Shown: positions 1 to 8,602, numbered from the stretch's first letter. The stretch is DNA of 64,000 bases from Paenibacillus uliginis N3/975 (GCF_900177425.1 NZ_LT840184.1:2814010-2878009), one strand, 5' to 3'. Made by a program: numbers and translations. The notes: generated by a model not told the origin, from the sequence alone.

Positions 1-356
1 CCTGTTTCCACTTGCCCCTCTCTATCTATAAGCTGCATACGCTCCTCAATTCGGGAGAGCTTGGCTTGTTCCATATCGATGATATGTTGGATTTCATTTT
101 TTTTCAGCTTAAACATCCCTTGAATATGCTCCAATGTAATATCTTCGCGGAGCAACTGTATAATTTGTGGCAATGTGAACCCCAATTCCTTATAGATAAA
201 GATTCGGTTGAGCTCAAGAAGCTGGTCTGCTGAATAGTAACGGTAGCCGGTGTCGTGATCCACCTTTCTCGGCTTTAACATGCCAATCTGGTCATAATAG
301 CGCAATGTTTTTAAGGAGACCTTGCTTAGCCTGGAAAACTCACTGATTTTAAACAA
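1..356 (-). CDS. MerR-family transcriptional regulator, 3' end cut off by window edge
   Basis: Reading the minus strand gives a protein that starts MFKISEFSRLSKVSLKTLRY and contains the classic MerR winged-helix start (S-x-x-T-L-R-Y-Y-D at about residues 14-22, then GYRYYSADQL). A coiled-coil linker follows before the window ends. The start is TTG at 356, because GGAGGTGAT (360-368) lies 7 nt upstream; no ATG fits. MerR proteins of this type bind an over-long promoter spacer and usually carry a C-terminal effector domain, which is not visible here, so the inducer cannot be guessed. Confident as to family; the gene is partial only because of the window boundary. Confidence 0.9.
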   Translation of the reverse strand, partial: MFKISEFSRLSKVSLKTLRYYDQIGMLKPRKVDHDTGYRYYSADQLLELNRIFIYKELGFTLPQIIQLLREDITLEHIQGMFKLKKNEIQHIIDMEQAKLSRIEERMQLIDREGQVET

Positions 357-432
357 AATATCACCTCCAATCTATAACATAATGGAAGTATACAGTTTCC
401 CGTGCAGGGGGAAAGTCAAGTGTGCTAAGTTT

Positions 433-1443
433 TCATTCAAGCAAGAACATTTTCAGGTTTTTATCTATAAATACGGAATCTGGTTCATGCTGTCCGATGC
501 CTGCGCAATGCCCCCACTTCGATTCAATCGGGAGGAAGAGCGCATCAGGCATATGTTGTGCCTCATATTTGTTATCTTGGGGAGGAAAGAAAAGGTCCGT
601 GCTTCCCGGCATGACCAGTGCCCGTGCTGTAATCCTGCTTAATGCAAGTTCAAAATCGCCGTCATACACCGGATTTGCGCTAATGTCGCCGGTGATTCCG
701 GTACGCAGCATGGTGATCAGGTCATTGGCGTCAAAGGTCAAAAACACTTGATCCCAGTAATCCACGAGATATTCCTCCAGTGTGTGGTAGCCCTCTTGCT
801 GATAGAGCTGTTCCAGATAATAAGCCTGGGAGAAGCCCCAAGCCGCATAGACCCGACCCATGGCTGCCAATCCTGCTGTGGGCTGATGCGTGTAAAAGCC
901 ATTTTTCCAGGCAGAATCAGTCTGAAGGGCAGCGATCATTCCTTCAAATACAACCTTTGCATGTGGCCGGGTCTGTGCAGTCCCTCCGAATGGAGCGATT
1001 CGTTCGACCATATCCGGATAGCTTGCTCCCCACTGAAAGGTCTGCACGGCTCCGAGTGACCAGCCTACGACGAGGGCGATTTTCGTAATGCCAAACTTCT
1101 GGGTAACCAGTTGATGCTGCAGCCGCACATTATCATGAATCGAAACCTGCGGAAAATTAGCTTGATGATAGGGCGGGGGCGTATTGCTTGGCGAGGAGGA
1201 TAATCCATTGCCCAACATATTAGGGATAATGATAAAATACTTTTCCGGATCCAGTGCCTTACCAGGTCCAATTAACCATTCATTATCGGTATGTTGGCCT
1301 GCAAACCAGGTAGGATAAAGGATGACATTGTTTTTTTCTGCATTTAGCGTTCCGTAGGTTTTGTAGGCGAGGACGGCATGTGGCAGGGTGGCACCGGATT
1401 GCAGCAGGACGTCCCCCAGTTCATAAATTTCATAATCTCTCAT
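433..1443 (-). CDS. Alpha/beta hydrolase of the homoserine O-acetyltransferase (MetX)-like family
   Basis: A 336-residue alpha/beta hydrolase. The nucleophile elbow is GWSLG with Ser129, the acid is probably Asp283 in STDLFFP and the base His312 in KWGHCAG. The N-terminal part (YKTYGTLNAEKNN, HTDNEWLIGPG, GNGLSSSPSNT) follows the MetX pattern. However, true homoserine acetyltransferases usually have GGSMGG at the elbow; here it is GWSLGAVQ, so acyl transfer to homoserine is doubtful and a related hydrolase/transferase role is more likely. It is transcribed divergently from a LysR gene 134 bp away, which is the usual arrangement for a LysR-controlled target. Start ATG 1443 has AAAGGAGATTTTCAC just upstream. 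Confidence 0.85.
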   Translation of the reverse strand: MRDYEIYELGDVLLQSGATLPHAVLAYKTYGTLNAEKNNVILYPTWFAGQHTDNEWLIGPGKALDPEKYFIIIPNMLGNGLSSSPSNTPPPYHQANFPQVSIHDNVRLQHQLVTQKFGITKIALVVGWSLGAVQTFQWGASYPDMVERIAPFGGTAQTRPHAKVVFEGMIAALQTDSAWKNGFYTHQPTAGLAAMGRVYAAWGFSQAYYLEQLYQQEGYHTLEEYLVDYWDQVFLTFDANDLITMLRTGITGDISANPVYDGDFELALSRITARALVMPGSTDLFFPPQDNKYEAQHMPDALFLPIESKWGHCAGIGQHEPDSVFIDKNLKMFLLE

Positions 1444-1577
1444 GTGAAAATCTCCTTTTCATAGCTAAAGATGAATTGCCTTTCTTGTCATCACTCTACG
1501 ATGATGCTATTGTTAAGTCAAAGAAACGTTTATGAATAGAACGTTCATTTTTTTTGAATTAAGGGGTGGAATGTACC

Positions 1578-2477
1578 ATGGAATTGCGCCAACTAAAGAC
1601 CTTTCATACGCTTGCTTCCATACTCAACTTTAGCCGCGCTGCAGAAGTGCAAAACTATGTCCCCTCAACGGTTACGATGCAGATGAAGTCATTGGAGGAA
1701 GAACTGGGTGTCAAGCTGGTGGACAGATTGGGTAAAAAAGTGATCCTGACCGATGCGGGGAGAAGTTTTCTGCGCTATGTAGACAACATATTGAGTGAAC
1801 TTGAAGAAGCACAGCATGCAGTCAAGCAATCCGGAGAGGTGACGGGTACGGTGGTTATAAGTGCAGATGAAACGTTGTTCACGTACCGTCTGCCGGCTGT
1901 ACTGCGCCGGTTCCGCTTGCGCTATCCGGGGATTCGGCTGATGTTTCGACCGTTGGCTAATTCGAACCTCAAACAGAGCTTGCGGAAAGGGGACGCGGAC
2001 ATTATTTTTATGCTGGATGAGAACAAGGGCGAGACAGGATTTTGCGGAGAAAAAATGCTGGATGAGCCCTTTTATGTATTAGCAGCGCCCGATCATCCTT
2101 TGGCTGCAAGAACTGTGTTGGCCATTGAAGATTTTAATGGGGAGACCTTTTTATTGACGGAGAGGGGATGTTCCTATCGCACGTTTTTTGAACGAAGTCT
2201 TTCACAGAAGGGCATGGGAGGCATTACCGAATTGGAGTTTAACAGCGCTGAGGCGATTAAACAATGTGCGAAAATAGGCATGGGTATCGCCATATTGCCT
2301 GAAATGGCCGTAACCGCAGAAGTGAATCGGGGAGAACTGGTTCCGTTGCCATGGGATTTGACCGCCACATCGTTTGCAACCCAAATGTTTTGGCATGAAG
2401 AGAAGTGGATCTCACCTGCGATCGAAGCCTTTTTGAACTTGACCCGAGATACATTTTTGAAAAATAGCACCCTATAA
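1578..2477 (+). CDS. LysR-family transcriptional regulator
   Basis: A 299-residue LysR protein. The N-terminal winged helix (MELRQLKTFHTLASILNFSRAA..., residues 1-60) is followed by the periplasmic-binding-protein-like effector domain (about 90-290). The start was set at ATG 1578 because AAGGGGTGG (1561-1569) sits 8 nt upstream; a GTG at 1566 overlaps that site and would add only four residues. It is divergent from the MetX-like hydrolase and probably controls that gene and itself through the shared 134-bp intergenic region; the ligand cannot be told from sequence. It converges on another LysR gene with a hairpin between them. Confidence 0.92.
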   Translation: MELRQLKTFHTLASILNFSRAAEVQNYVPSTVTMQMKSLEEELGVKLVDRLGKKVILTDAGRSFLRYVDNILSELEEAQHAVKQSGEVTGTVVISADETLFTYRLPAVLRRFRLRYPGIRLMFRPLANSNLKQSLRKGDADIIFMLDENKGETGFCGEKMLDEPFYVLAAPDHPLAARTVLAIEDFNGETFLLTERGCSYRTFFERSLSQKGMGGITELEFNSAEAIKQCAKIGMGIAILPEMAVTAEVNRGELVPLPWDLTATSFATQMFWHEEKWISPAIEAFLNLTRDTFLKNSTL

Positions 2478-2540
2478 AATAAAAATGTTGGACATCTGCG
2501 TTTCTTCGTAAAAATGGGCTGGGATCATGATTAGATAGAA

Positions 2541-2574
2541 AACAAGCTGGTTCCAGACACGGATCCAGCTTGTT
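2541..2574. terminator. Hairpin between two convergent LysR genes
   Basis: AACAAGCTGG (2541-2550) and CCAGCTTGTT (2565-2574) form a perfect 10-bp stem around a 14-nt loop. Both sides have A/T-rich flanks rather than a long T run. Its position between convergent genes suggests it ends transcription in both directions. Confidence 0.6.
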
Positions 2575-2610
2575 CTTGTTAGACACTGAAGTTCTTCCCG
2601 TTGTATAGAA

Positions 2611-3480
2611 TTATAATGAGGAAGACTCGATTAAATTAATTAATTGTACTAGTTTTAATAATGCACTCGAGTAGATCGAGTCCTGTCTATGTACAAAACA
2701 TATCTCTAAATTCCGGTACCCTTCTGGCAGGCGATGGGAAGCGATCGTTCCCGACTCTTCCGCCTTAACAATCGATGATTTTGGAAGCAAAGACACGCCA
2801 AGACCAGAAGATACCCCACTTAGAATCACTTCCAACGTTCCAAACTCCATAATCTGATAAGAAGTAAATCCATTTTCATGTAGGAAGCGTTCAGCTTTTG
2901 TGCGATGTGTGCATCCAACATCAAAAAACAACATTGGCTTCGTAAGTAATTGGCGTACATCGCTCTTCTCCGGTTCCGAGATTAGAACCAATTCATCTTC
3001 AAAAGCTGGAATACTTTCAATATTTGGCTCTTCAATTGGTCCATAAACAAAAGCTCCATCAAGTTCATATTTCAGTACCTTTTGTAAGAGAGTATGTGTT
3101 TCACCTGTTATTAGCGATAGATCAACATCAGGGTAACGCGAGTGATAGTCGATCAAAAGTGGTGTCAGATGAATGGCAGCTGTCGTCTCGATTGAACCTA
3201 CCCGGAGAGGACCGACAGGATGTTCCGAAAATTGTGAGGACTTCACAGCCTCGTCCATCAAAGTCAGTATTTTATCCGCATATTTCAGCAAATTTTCGCC
3301 TGCAGGCGTTAACGTCATCCCCCGATTAGATCGATAGAAAAGTGGTATCTTTAACTGAGCCTCAAGGTATTGAATACGGTTGGTCACATTGGACTGCACG
3401 TAGTTCAAGACCTCCGCAGCCTTCGTTACACTGCCCTCGCGAGCAACAGTTTGAAAAATTTTCAAGTCTTTAGTTTCCAT
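2611..3480 (-). CDS. LysR-family transcriptional regulator
   Basis: A 289-residue LysR protein with an N-terminal helix-turn-helix (METKDLKIFQTVAREGSVTK...) and a substrate-binding-like C-terminal half (from about residue 90, HPVGPLRVGS...). The start is set at ATG 3480, since GCAGGTGAT stands 6 nt upstream; the longer frame to 3537 lacks a binding site. It is divergent from the MDR oxidoreductase at 3606, whose promoter it probably regulates. The Cys in FFDVGCTHR of the effector domain is common in LysR proteins of this group and need not mean redox sensing. Confidence 0.92.
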   Translation of the reverse strand: METKDLKIFQTVAREGSVTKAAEVLNYVQSNVTNRIQYLEAQLKIPLFYRSNRGMTLTPAGENLLKYADKILTLMDEAVKSSQFSEHPVGPLRVGSIETTAAIHLTPLLIDYHSRYPDVDLSLITGETHTLLQKVLKYELDGAFVYGPIEEPNIESIPAFEDELVLISEPEKSDVRQLLTKPMLFFDVGCTHRTKAERFLHENGFTSYQIMEFGTLEVILSGVSSGLGVSLLPKSSIVKAEESGTIASHRLPEGYRNLEICFVHRQDSIYSSALLKLVQLINLIESSSL

Positions 3481-3605
3481 ATCTATATCACCTGCTTGGT
3501 ATGATAATTTCTGATAGTCACGTTCGATTCTGTTCATTTTACTGAATAATATCCCCTATGTACAATTTTTAATAGATACACAGATACAACTTAGGAGGAT
3601 ATAAG

Positions 3606-4595
3606 ATGAAAGCGATTGTACATGCAAACATTAGTGGTTTGAAGGGCTTAACGTATGAAGACATTAGTGAAAGAGCACCGGGCTATGGCGAAGTGAAAGT
3701 TAAGCTTAAAGCTGCAGGGTTGAACCATAGAGACTTGTTCATTATGGAAGATCGAAATGAAGGGGAGTCTCCCTTGATTATAGGTTCAGATGGTGCAGGA
3801 AGGATTGAAGCAGTCGGTGAAGGTGTGTTTAATCTTACAATAGGTGCCAATGTAATTATTAATCCATGTATCGGATGGGAGATGACCCATGAAGTTCCAT
3901 CTGTTCCAGCAATACTAGGCGGTCCTTCAGATGGAACATTCGCCGAGTATGTTACCGTTCCAGCTACTAATGTCGTCAGCAAGCCGGCTTACCTGTCATG
4001 GGAAGAAGCGGGCGTATTGCCCTTATCTGCGCTAACAGCCTATCGAGCATTGTTCACGAGAGGACGCTTACAGCAAGGTGAACATATCCTCATTCCTGGA
4101 ATTGGCGGAGGAGTAGCGACTTATGCCATGCTTATGGCGTTAGCGGTTGGTGCAAAAGTCAGTGTAACTTCACGAAGTGAAACCAAAAGACAAGCTGCAC
4201 TCTCATATGGAGCTGAATATGCATTTGACAGTCATAGCAATTGGAAGGATAGTATAGGCGATGACACCGTAGACCTCATCCTAGATAGCATAGGCCCTGC
4301 AACGTTCCGACAATACTTTGATATCATTAAACCAAATGGCCGTATCGTCATGTTTGGAGCAAGCTCGGGAGACCAAATAGAGATTCCAATCAGAGACATA
4401 TTCTTTCCCCAAATCAATATCATTGGCACATCAATGGGTAGCAGTGAAGAGTTCACTGAGATGCTTCAATTTATGGAACGTCACTCGCTTCATCCTATCA
4501 TTGATAAGGTATATCCTTTACAAGATACAATTCAGGCATTTCATCGAATGAAACTGGGAGATCAACTGGGTAACATAGGAATACGAATAGATTAA
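3606..4595 (+). CDS. MDR-family NAD(P)-dependent oxidoreductase (zinc-free quinone-reductase/YogA type)
   Basis: A 329-residue medium-chain dehydrogenase/reductase. The GroES-like N-terminal barrel (residues 1-120; NHRDLFI, GSDGAGRIEAVGEGV) is followed by a Rossmann domain with GIGGGVATYA at about residues 160-169 and a C-terminal LGNIGIRID tail typical of the family. The four-Cys structural zinc loop of alcohol dehydrogenases is absent, so it is more like the quinone oxidoreductase or YogA branch that uses NADPH. It is preceded by AGGAGG and followed by a strong terminator. The divergent LysR gene is the likely regulator, suggesting induction by an unknown small molecule. Confidence 0.88.
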   Translation: MKAIVHANISGLKGLTYEDISERAPGYGEVKVKLKAAGLNHRDLFIMEDRNEGESPLIIGSDGAGRIEAVGEGVFNLTIGANVIINPCIGWEMTHEVPSVPAILGGPSDGTFAEYVTVPATNVVSKPAYLSWEEAGVLPLSALTAYRALFTRGRLQQGEHILIPGIGGGVATYAMLMALAVGAKVSVTSRSETKRQAALSYGAEYAFDSHSNWKDSIGDDTVDLILDSIGPATFRQYFDIIKPNGRIVMFGASSGDQIEIPIRDIFFPQINIIGTSMGSSEEFTEMLQFMERHSLHPIIDKVYPLQDTIQAFHRMKLGDQLGNIGIRID

Positions 4596-4656
4596 TCTAA
4601 AGTCTTTAATAGAGGCCTGGTATCTATAATGAAAATAATAAAGATGGATAAGAATA

Positions 4657-4687
4657 AGCGCTGACAAATGTGTCGGCGCTTTTTTTA
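4657..4687 (+). terminator. Rho-independent terminator of the MDR oxidoreductase
   Basis: AGCGCTGACA (4657-4666) pairs with TGTCGGCGCT (4671-4680) with one G-T wobble around a 4-nt AATG loop, followed by TTTTTT. It lies 60 bp after the stop codon. Confidence 0.92.
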
Positions 4688-4749
4688 CTTCAAACTGAAT
4701 ATTCGAAGGGTTGACGATGTTGCTTCTTGCAAGCGCATTTGAAGTAAAA

Positions 4750-4813
4750 TTGACAATTCGTATACATATGTATACAATCAATACTAAATTGATTTGTATA
4801 CAATTGCATACAA
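4750..4813 (+). promoter_or_regulatory. Promoter with two operator-like palindromes upstream of the unknown protein/O-methyltransferase operon
   Basis: A near-consensus sigma-A promoter is visible: TTGACA (4750-4755), 17-bp spacer, TACAAT (4773-4778). A perfect 16-bp palindrome GTATACATATGTATAC (4760-4775) fills the spacer and overlaps the -10 box. A second near-palindrome TTGTATACAATTGCATACAA (4794-4813) lies just downstream, sharing the GTATAC half site. This geometry is typical for a repressor that blocks RNA polymerase and then contacts a second site. The repressor is not known; the adjacent basic protein is one candidate. Confidence 0.75.
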
Positions 4814-4829
4814 GGAAGGGTGATTTATA

Positions 4830-5216
4830 ATGAGAAGTGAAAAATTTAAGGACTATAAGAAAGAGGGACATCATCGTGGTGAGCGTCAGAAAGGAAGAGA
4901 TGGTTCACAAGAACGTGGAGCAAAAACCTTTCGCCGGGGTAGAGCAATTGCTTTTTTAGAGAGGATGAATCTTAAGCGTTCAACCATTAAGCAACAGTTA
5001 GATAAACCAGAGTTTCAATCTATTCATCCAATTTTAGTCGGTGAATTAAAAGCCATTGATATGGTAATTAACGAATTTATTCAATTATTTGAAATACATG
5101 AAAATGAAGTAATGGATATACCCAACAATAATGAAGAAACAGAAAATTCGGTGTTGGATAGTAAAAAGTCTTTAGATAATGATGAGGAGGGAAATGGATT
5201 TAATGAAACAAATTAA
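4830..5216 (+). CDS. Small basic protein of unknown function, first gene of the O-methyltransferase operon
   Basis: A 128-residue protein I do not recognise with certainty. The first 35 residues are rich in Lys, Arg, Gly and His (KDYKKEGHHRGERQKGRDG), the middle (about 36-92; FRRGRAIAFLERMNLKRST, then VGELKAIDMVINEFIQLFE) is predicted helical, and the tail is acidic. There is no signal peptide or membrane segment. The basic start and a short helical segment that could be a helix-turn-helix are compatible with a DNA-binding regulator, and the promoter carries strong palindromes, so autoregulation is possible but is only inference. The start has AAGGAAGGGTGAT upstream; the stop overlaps the next gene. 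Confidence 0.75.
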   Translation: MRSEKFKDYKKEGHHRGERQKGRDGSQERGAKTFRRGRAIAFLERMNLKRSTIKQQLDKPEFQSIHPILVGELKAIDMVINEFIQLFEIHENEVMDIPNNNEETENSVLDSKKSLDNDEEGNGFNETN

Positions 5217-5841
5217 CAGTTATATCGATTCCGTGTTTCATAATCAAAATGCTCTTTTGGAGGAAGTCATTTCGTCCATTGAAGAAAACGGAATGCCCTC
5301 CATTTCGGTATCTCCTTCCTCTGGAAAACTTCTAACCATGCTTATATCAATTTCAGGGGCTAAAAATATTCTTGAAATAGGTGCTCTTGGAGGCTATAGC
5401 GGAATTTGCCTTGCCAGAGGATTCGGTAGAGAAGGAAAATTAACTTCCCTTGAATTAGAGGAAAGATACGCAAAGTTAGCATACAGCAATCTATCTAAAG
5501 CAGGCTTTGGCGATCAAGTATCATATATTACCGGGGAAGCTTTGCAAAGCCTCGAAAAACTAGTTGAGGATAACAAACGATTCGATTTTTTCTTTATCGA
5601 TGCTGATAAAGAAAATTATGAAAATTACCTGAGATATTGCATTAGACTTGCGGATTCGGGTGCTTTAATAGTTACTGATAACGTTCTTGCTGGCGGTAGT
5701 GTAGCAGACCAGGGGGCTAAACCTAAACGTTATACTGAATTAATGAAGAGATTCAATGAAACTGTGGCCAATCATCCTCAATTAGGATCCCTTCTTATTC
5801 CAATCGGTGATGGGATGACTATTTCAAAAGTAAAGAAATGA
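5203..5841 (+). CDS. Class I SAM-dependent O-methyltransferase (catechol/caffeoyl-CoA OMT type)
   Basis: A 212-residue methyltransferase. The SAM loop is NILEIGALGGYSG, the acidic ribose-binding residue is in SLELEE, and FFFIDADKENY with the later DNVL supply the divalent-metal ligands expected in the metal-dependent OMT family (YrrM-like). It overlaps the upstream gene by 14 nt, so translation is probably coupled. GAGGAGGG at 5184-5191 is 3 nt from ATG 5194 and 11 nt from ATG 5203; I chose 5203 but the difference is three residues. The substrate is probably a catechol-like or small hydroxylated molecule. Confidence 0.9.
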   Translation: MKQINSYIDSVFHNQNALLEEVISSIEENGMPSISVSPSSGKLLTMLISISGAKNILEIGALGGYSGICLARGFGREGKLTSLELEERYAKLAYSNLSKAGFGDQVSYITGEALQSLEKLVEDNKRFDFFFIDADKENYENYLRYCIRLADSGALIVTDNVLAGGSVADQGAKPKRYTELMKRFNETVANHPQLGSLLIPIGDGMTISKVKK

Positions 5842-5928
5842 GTCTAACATATTTGTTGCCTAATTTGATGAGAATCTAATGATGACATCCACCTTTTCCG
5901 CTTCATGTTATGACAGCTTAAAAAATCG

Positions 5929-6897
5929 TTAATACTGACAGTATCCCTCAAGGGTCGCAACAAGTGAAGACGGAAGATCTATTTCATCCTCAACATAGCT
6001 ATTCCCAGGGACATAAATACCTTTGGAGGACAATCGCTCGATCTGAGCTGCCATTCGAGCCGAAAAACCTGGAGCGAGCAGTTCGGGGTTTAGGGCAACG
6101 ATGAACAGACCTACACCAGGTGAGTGACTCCCTTCCTCGAAGGATGGAGCATCAAGTGACCAGTTAGCGCCTGTCGTACCTGCGGCGAGAATTTCAACCA
6201 TGAGTGCGATATTGGCCCCGCGCACACCACCGAAAGCAAGTAAAGCCCCCTTGATCGCTTCACACGAATCAATTGTGTTTTGTCCCTTCCCATCGATGGC
6301 CCAGCCTTCGGGGATCATCTCCCCCCGTTCTGCCGCCATCCGTATGTTAACAAACGCCGTGGCGCTAGACGCCTGATCGATAACCAAGGGGGGCCTGTTG
6401 TCGACAGGCGCAGCGAATGCGAGAGGATTGGTGCCATAAACAGCCTCGCTACTTTGGCCTGCAGCCATTAAGGCAGATCCATTGGTCGCAGCCATTGCTA
6501 CCAATCCCTTACGGGCGAGACGCCTTACGTAATAGCCCAATTCTCCAGCCGTATAGCTGTTCTTTAAAGCAAATACGGTTACACCATAAGCACTTGCCCG
6601 TGTATGCAATTCCTCGAATGCACGATCAAAACCAAGTTGGGCGATACCACCCTTGGCATCGACATGAATGAGTGTAGGGGCTGGAAAGAAGATCGCAGGC
6701 TCTTCTGTGCCAGTAATGCGACCACACGATAAGCCTTCTAGATAGTCGGGAAGATGAGCAAATCCAACCGAACTCCGACCGGAACATTCTGCAGCGACAG
6801 TTGCTTCAGCAAGAGAGATTGCCATCGCTTTACTCGCACCAGCAGCAACACACACGCGAATAGCAAACTCTCTTGCGCTCTTAAGATCGTATCGCAT
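5929..6897 (-). CDS. Ldh_2 (malate/L-lactate/ureidoglycolate dehydrogenase) family oxidoreductase with altered active-site motifs
   Basis: A 322-residue member of the Ldh_2/YlbC-type NAD(P)-dependent oxidoreductases, the non-Rossmann family that reduces 2-oxo acids or imines. The family landmarks are visible: N-terminal helices, GRSSVGFAHLPDYL, NSYTAGELGYYVRR, GTNPLAFAAP and the Gly-rich FGGVRGANIALMVEIL. In well-known members the first motif reads SHG and the second NSNH, the two conserved His residues being important for catalysis; here they are Val and Thr. I recall a subfamily with the same changes, so the enzyme may be functional with another substrate. It stands alone; TTTTAGGAAAA precedes the ATG. 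Confidence 0.85.
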   Translation of the reverse strand: MRYDLKSAREFAIRVCVAAGASKAMAISLAEATVAAECSGRSSVGFAHLPDYLEGLSCGRITGTEEPAIFFPAPTLIHVDAKGGIAQLGFDRAFEELHTRASAYGVTVFALKNSYTAGELGYYVRRLARKGLVAMAATNGSALMAAGQSSEAVYGTNPLAFAAPVDNRPPLVIDQASSATAFVNIRMAAERGEMIPEGWAIDGKGQNTIDSCEAIKGALLAFGGVRGANIALMVEILAAGTTGANWSLDAPSFEEGSHSPGVGLFIVALNPELLAPGFSARMAAQIERLSSKGIYVPGNSYVEDEIDLPSSLVATLEGYCQY

Positions 6898-7157
6898 TAG
6901 CTATTTTCCTAAAACTTAACTGAATTTGTGGTTTGATTCCTTTCCTGTTTCCTCTGAGCATTTCATCACGCTCCCGACTGAATTTTCTTCTTTACTTGTG
7001 AATACAAGTTTTTATAATTATATCATGGAAATATGTTAGCCTAGACAAGCCACCGCCAGCCAATCTCATTGGTATGATCCAAGTATTTTTGTTTAATGAT
7101 AGAAAGGATAAGAGTATTGTGTTTAGTATTTACTTATAAAAGGGAGTGGAAAAGTTT

Positions 7158-7538
7158 ATGATTAGTAAAGTTGGTCAAATTATGTTGTATGTAAATAACC
7201 AAGATGAGGCAGTGGATTTTTGGACAGAAAAAGCAGGTTTTAGTGTAATTTCTGAAGAAAATAACGGTCAAGGAATGAGATGGATTGAAATTGCTCCAAC
7301 AAAGGGCGCAGAAACAAGCATCATTCTGCACAATAAGGAATTCGTTGCTAAAATGTCGCCTGGATTAAATCTTGGCACACCTTCTTTAATGTTTTTTTCC
7401 GAAAATCTCGATGAATTATATAGCGACTTCTCCAATAAAAATATTAAAGTCGGAGAAATTGTAAATATGCCTTCCGGAAGAGTATTTAACTTTGCAGATA
7501 ATGAAGAAAATTACTTTGCGGTAATGGAAATTAAATAA
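7158..7538 (+). CDS. VOC-family (glyoxalase/bleomycin resistance-like) protein
   Basis: A 126-residue single VOC domain: KVGQIMLYVNNQDEAVDFW at the start of the first beta-alpha-beta-beta-beta module and a second module ending in FADNEENYFAVMEI. Possible metal ligands are the Glu residues in MRWIEIAP and FAVMEI. Such proteins may be dioxygenases, lyases or binding proteins; the substrate cannot be told. ATG 7158 is chosen because AGGGAG lies 11 nt upstream, while a GTG at 7146 overlaps it. The gene is monocistronic with a strong hairpin right after the stop. Confidence 0.85.
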   Translation: MISKVGQIMLYVNNQDEAVDFWTEKAGFSVISEENNGQGMRWIEIAPTKGAETSIILHNKEFVAKMSPGLNLGTPSLMFFSENLDELYSDFSNKNIKVGEIVNMPSGRVFNFADNEENYFAVMEIK

Positions 7539-7552
7539 GTTAACAATGAGAG

Positions 7553-7584
7553 ACGGCAGCCAGTTACACTGGCTGCCGTTATTT
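7553..7584 (+). terminator. Rho-independent terminator after the VOC gene
   Basis: ACGGCAGCCAG (7553-7563) and CTGGCTGCCGT (7569-7579) form a perfect 11-bp stem with a 5-nt loop, followed by TATTT. Confidence 0.88.
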
Positions 7585-7671
7585 GCTCCTAATGATTTCA
7601 CAATGAATTTCACGCCTTCATACCATGTCTGCTAATGTTAGTGGTGTCTAACAATTGAGGGGCAGTTCATT

Positions 7672-7782
7672 ATGAGCAGCATGAATTCGAATATAGATTG
7701 GTTGATATATTTTTTCGGTGGAGTAAAGTATAAAATGAGAGAAATAGCCACCAAAATAATTTATTACGCATTCGTAGAATAA
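7672..7782 (+). CDS. Possible 36-residue small protein
   Basis: ATG 7672 opens a 36-codon frame (MSSMNSNIDWLIYFFGGVKY..., ending in TAA at 7780-7782) with GAGGGG 9 nt upstream at 7657-7662. The peptide has a hydrophobic aromatic stretch and then a basic amphipathic segment. It lies directly before the kinase-like gene. It may be a real small protein, a leader peptide or chance; I recognise no family. Confidence 0.3.
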   Translation: MSSMNSNIDWLIYFFGGVKYKMREIATKIIYYAFVE

Positions 7783-7807
7783 GAGTTAAATAGGGAGGAA
7801 TATTTAG

Positions 7808-8596
7808 ATGTCAAACCATGAAAACGAAGAAATGCTAACAGGAGGGAATGTCTCTAACGTTTATCGTTCGGGAGATACTGTGCGACGAGAATTAAAGCCA
7901 GATAGTCCAAAAATTCATAAGCTATTAAAGCATTTGGAGAACAAAGGTTTCAGTTATGCACCAAAGTTTTTAGGTATCGATGAAAAAGGAAGAGAGATAT
8001 TATCATTTATTGAAGGAGAAGCTGGTAATTATCCTTTAAAAGAATACATGTGGTCTGATAATGTTTTAATAGATATAGCGAAAATGCTCCGTCTTTATCA
8101 TGATTCTGTGAGTGATTTTTCATTGGATGATAGCTGGCAATCGATAGATAACACCCCCCAACAATTTGAGGTACTATGCCATAATGATTTTGCAATATAC
8201 AACATTATTTTTAATCATGAAAGACCAATAGGTATTATTGATTTTGATGTCGCTGGACCTGGTCCAAGACTTTGGGATATAGCTTATACTCTTTATACTT
8301 GCGTCCCCTTAAGTAGATTTTATCTTTCTGAAACAGGTGAGAAAGTTTATTATAATTCACAGCATGCTAACCGTATAAAACAAAGAGTTAGATTGTTTTT
8401 TGAATCTTACGGTGAGGGAATAGAAGAAGATTATTTGGAAATGGTATTGCTACGATTAGAAGGGTTATGTAAAACAATTACAAGAAAAGCCAGTGAAGGT
8501 GACATTGCTTTTCAAAAGATGATAGATGAAGGGCATCTTGAACATTATCAAAACGATATTAAATTCATTCGTGACCATGGAAAAGAGTGGATTTAA
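7808..8596 (+). CDS. Aminoglycoside phosphotransferase (APH)/choline kinase-like protein
   Basis: A 262-residue kinase-like protein. The nucleotide-binding N-lobe starts TGGNVSNVYRSGDTVRR. The catalytic loop is LCHNDFAIYNIIF (H-N-D-x-x-x-x-N, catalytic Asp in HND) and the metal-binding motif is IIDFD, followed by GPRLWDIAYTLY, all typical of the APH fold. It most likely phosphorylates a small hydroxylated compound; resistance to an aminoglycoside is only one possibility. AGGGAGG lies 8-9 nt upstream of the ATG. It is a single-gene unit, and the TAACGG-type repeat follows about 15 bp after the stop. Confidence 0.88.
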   Translation: MSNHENEEMLTGGNVSNVYRSGDTVRRELKPDSPKIHKLLKHLENKGFSYAPKFLGIDEKGREILSFIEGEAGNYPLKEYMWSDNVLIDIAKMLRLYHDSVSDFSLDDSWQSIDNTPQQFEVLCHNDFAIYNIIFNHERPIGIIDFDVAGPGPRLWDIAYTLYTCVPLSRFYLSETGEKVYYNSQHANRIKQRVRLFFESYGEGIEEDYLEMVLLRLEGLCKTITRKASEGDIAFQKMIDEGHLEHYQNDIKFIRDHGKEWI

Positions 8597-8602
8597 GAGT
8601 AG

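Noticed and set aside
433..1443. Naming the first hydrolase metX
   Set aside because: The elbow GWSLG differs from the GGSMGG of homoserine acetyltransferases and there is no methionine-pathway neighbour.
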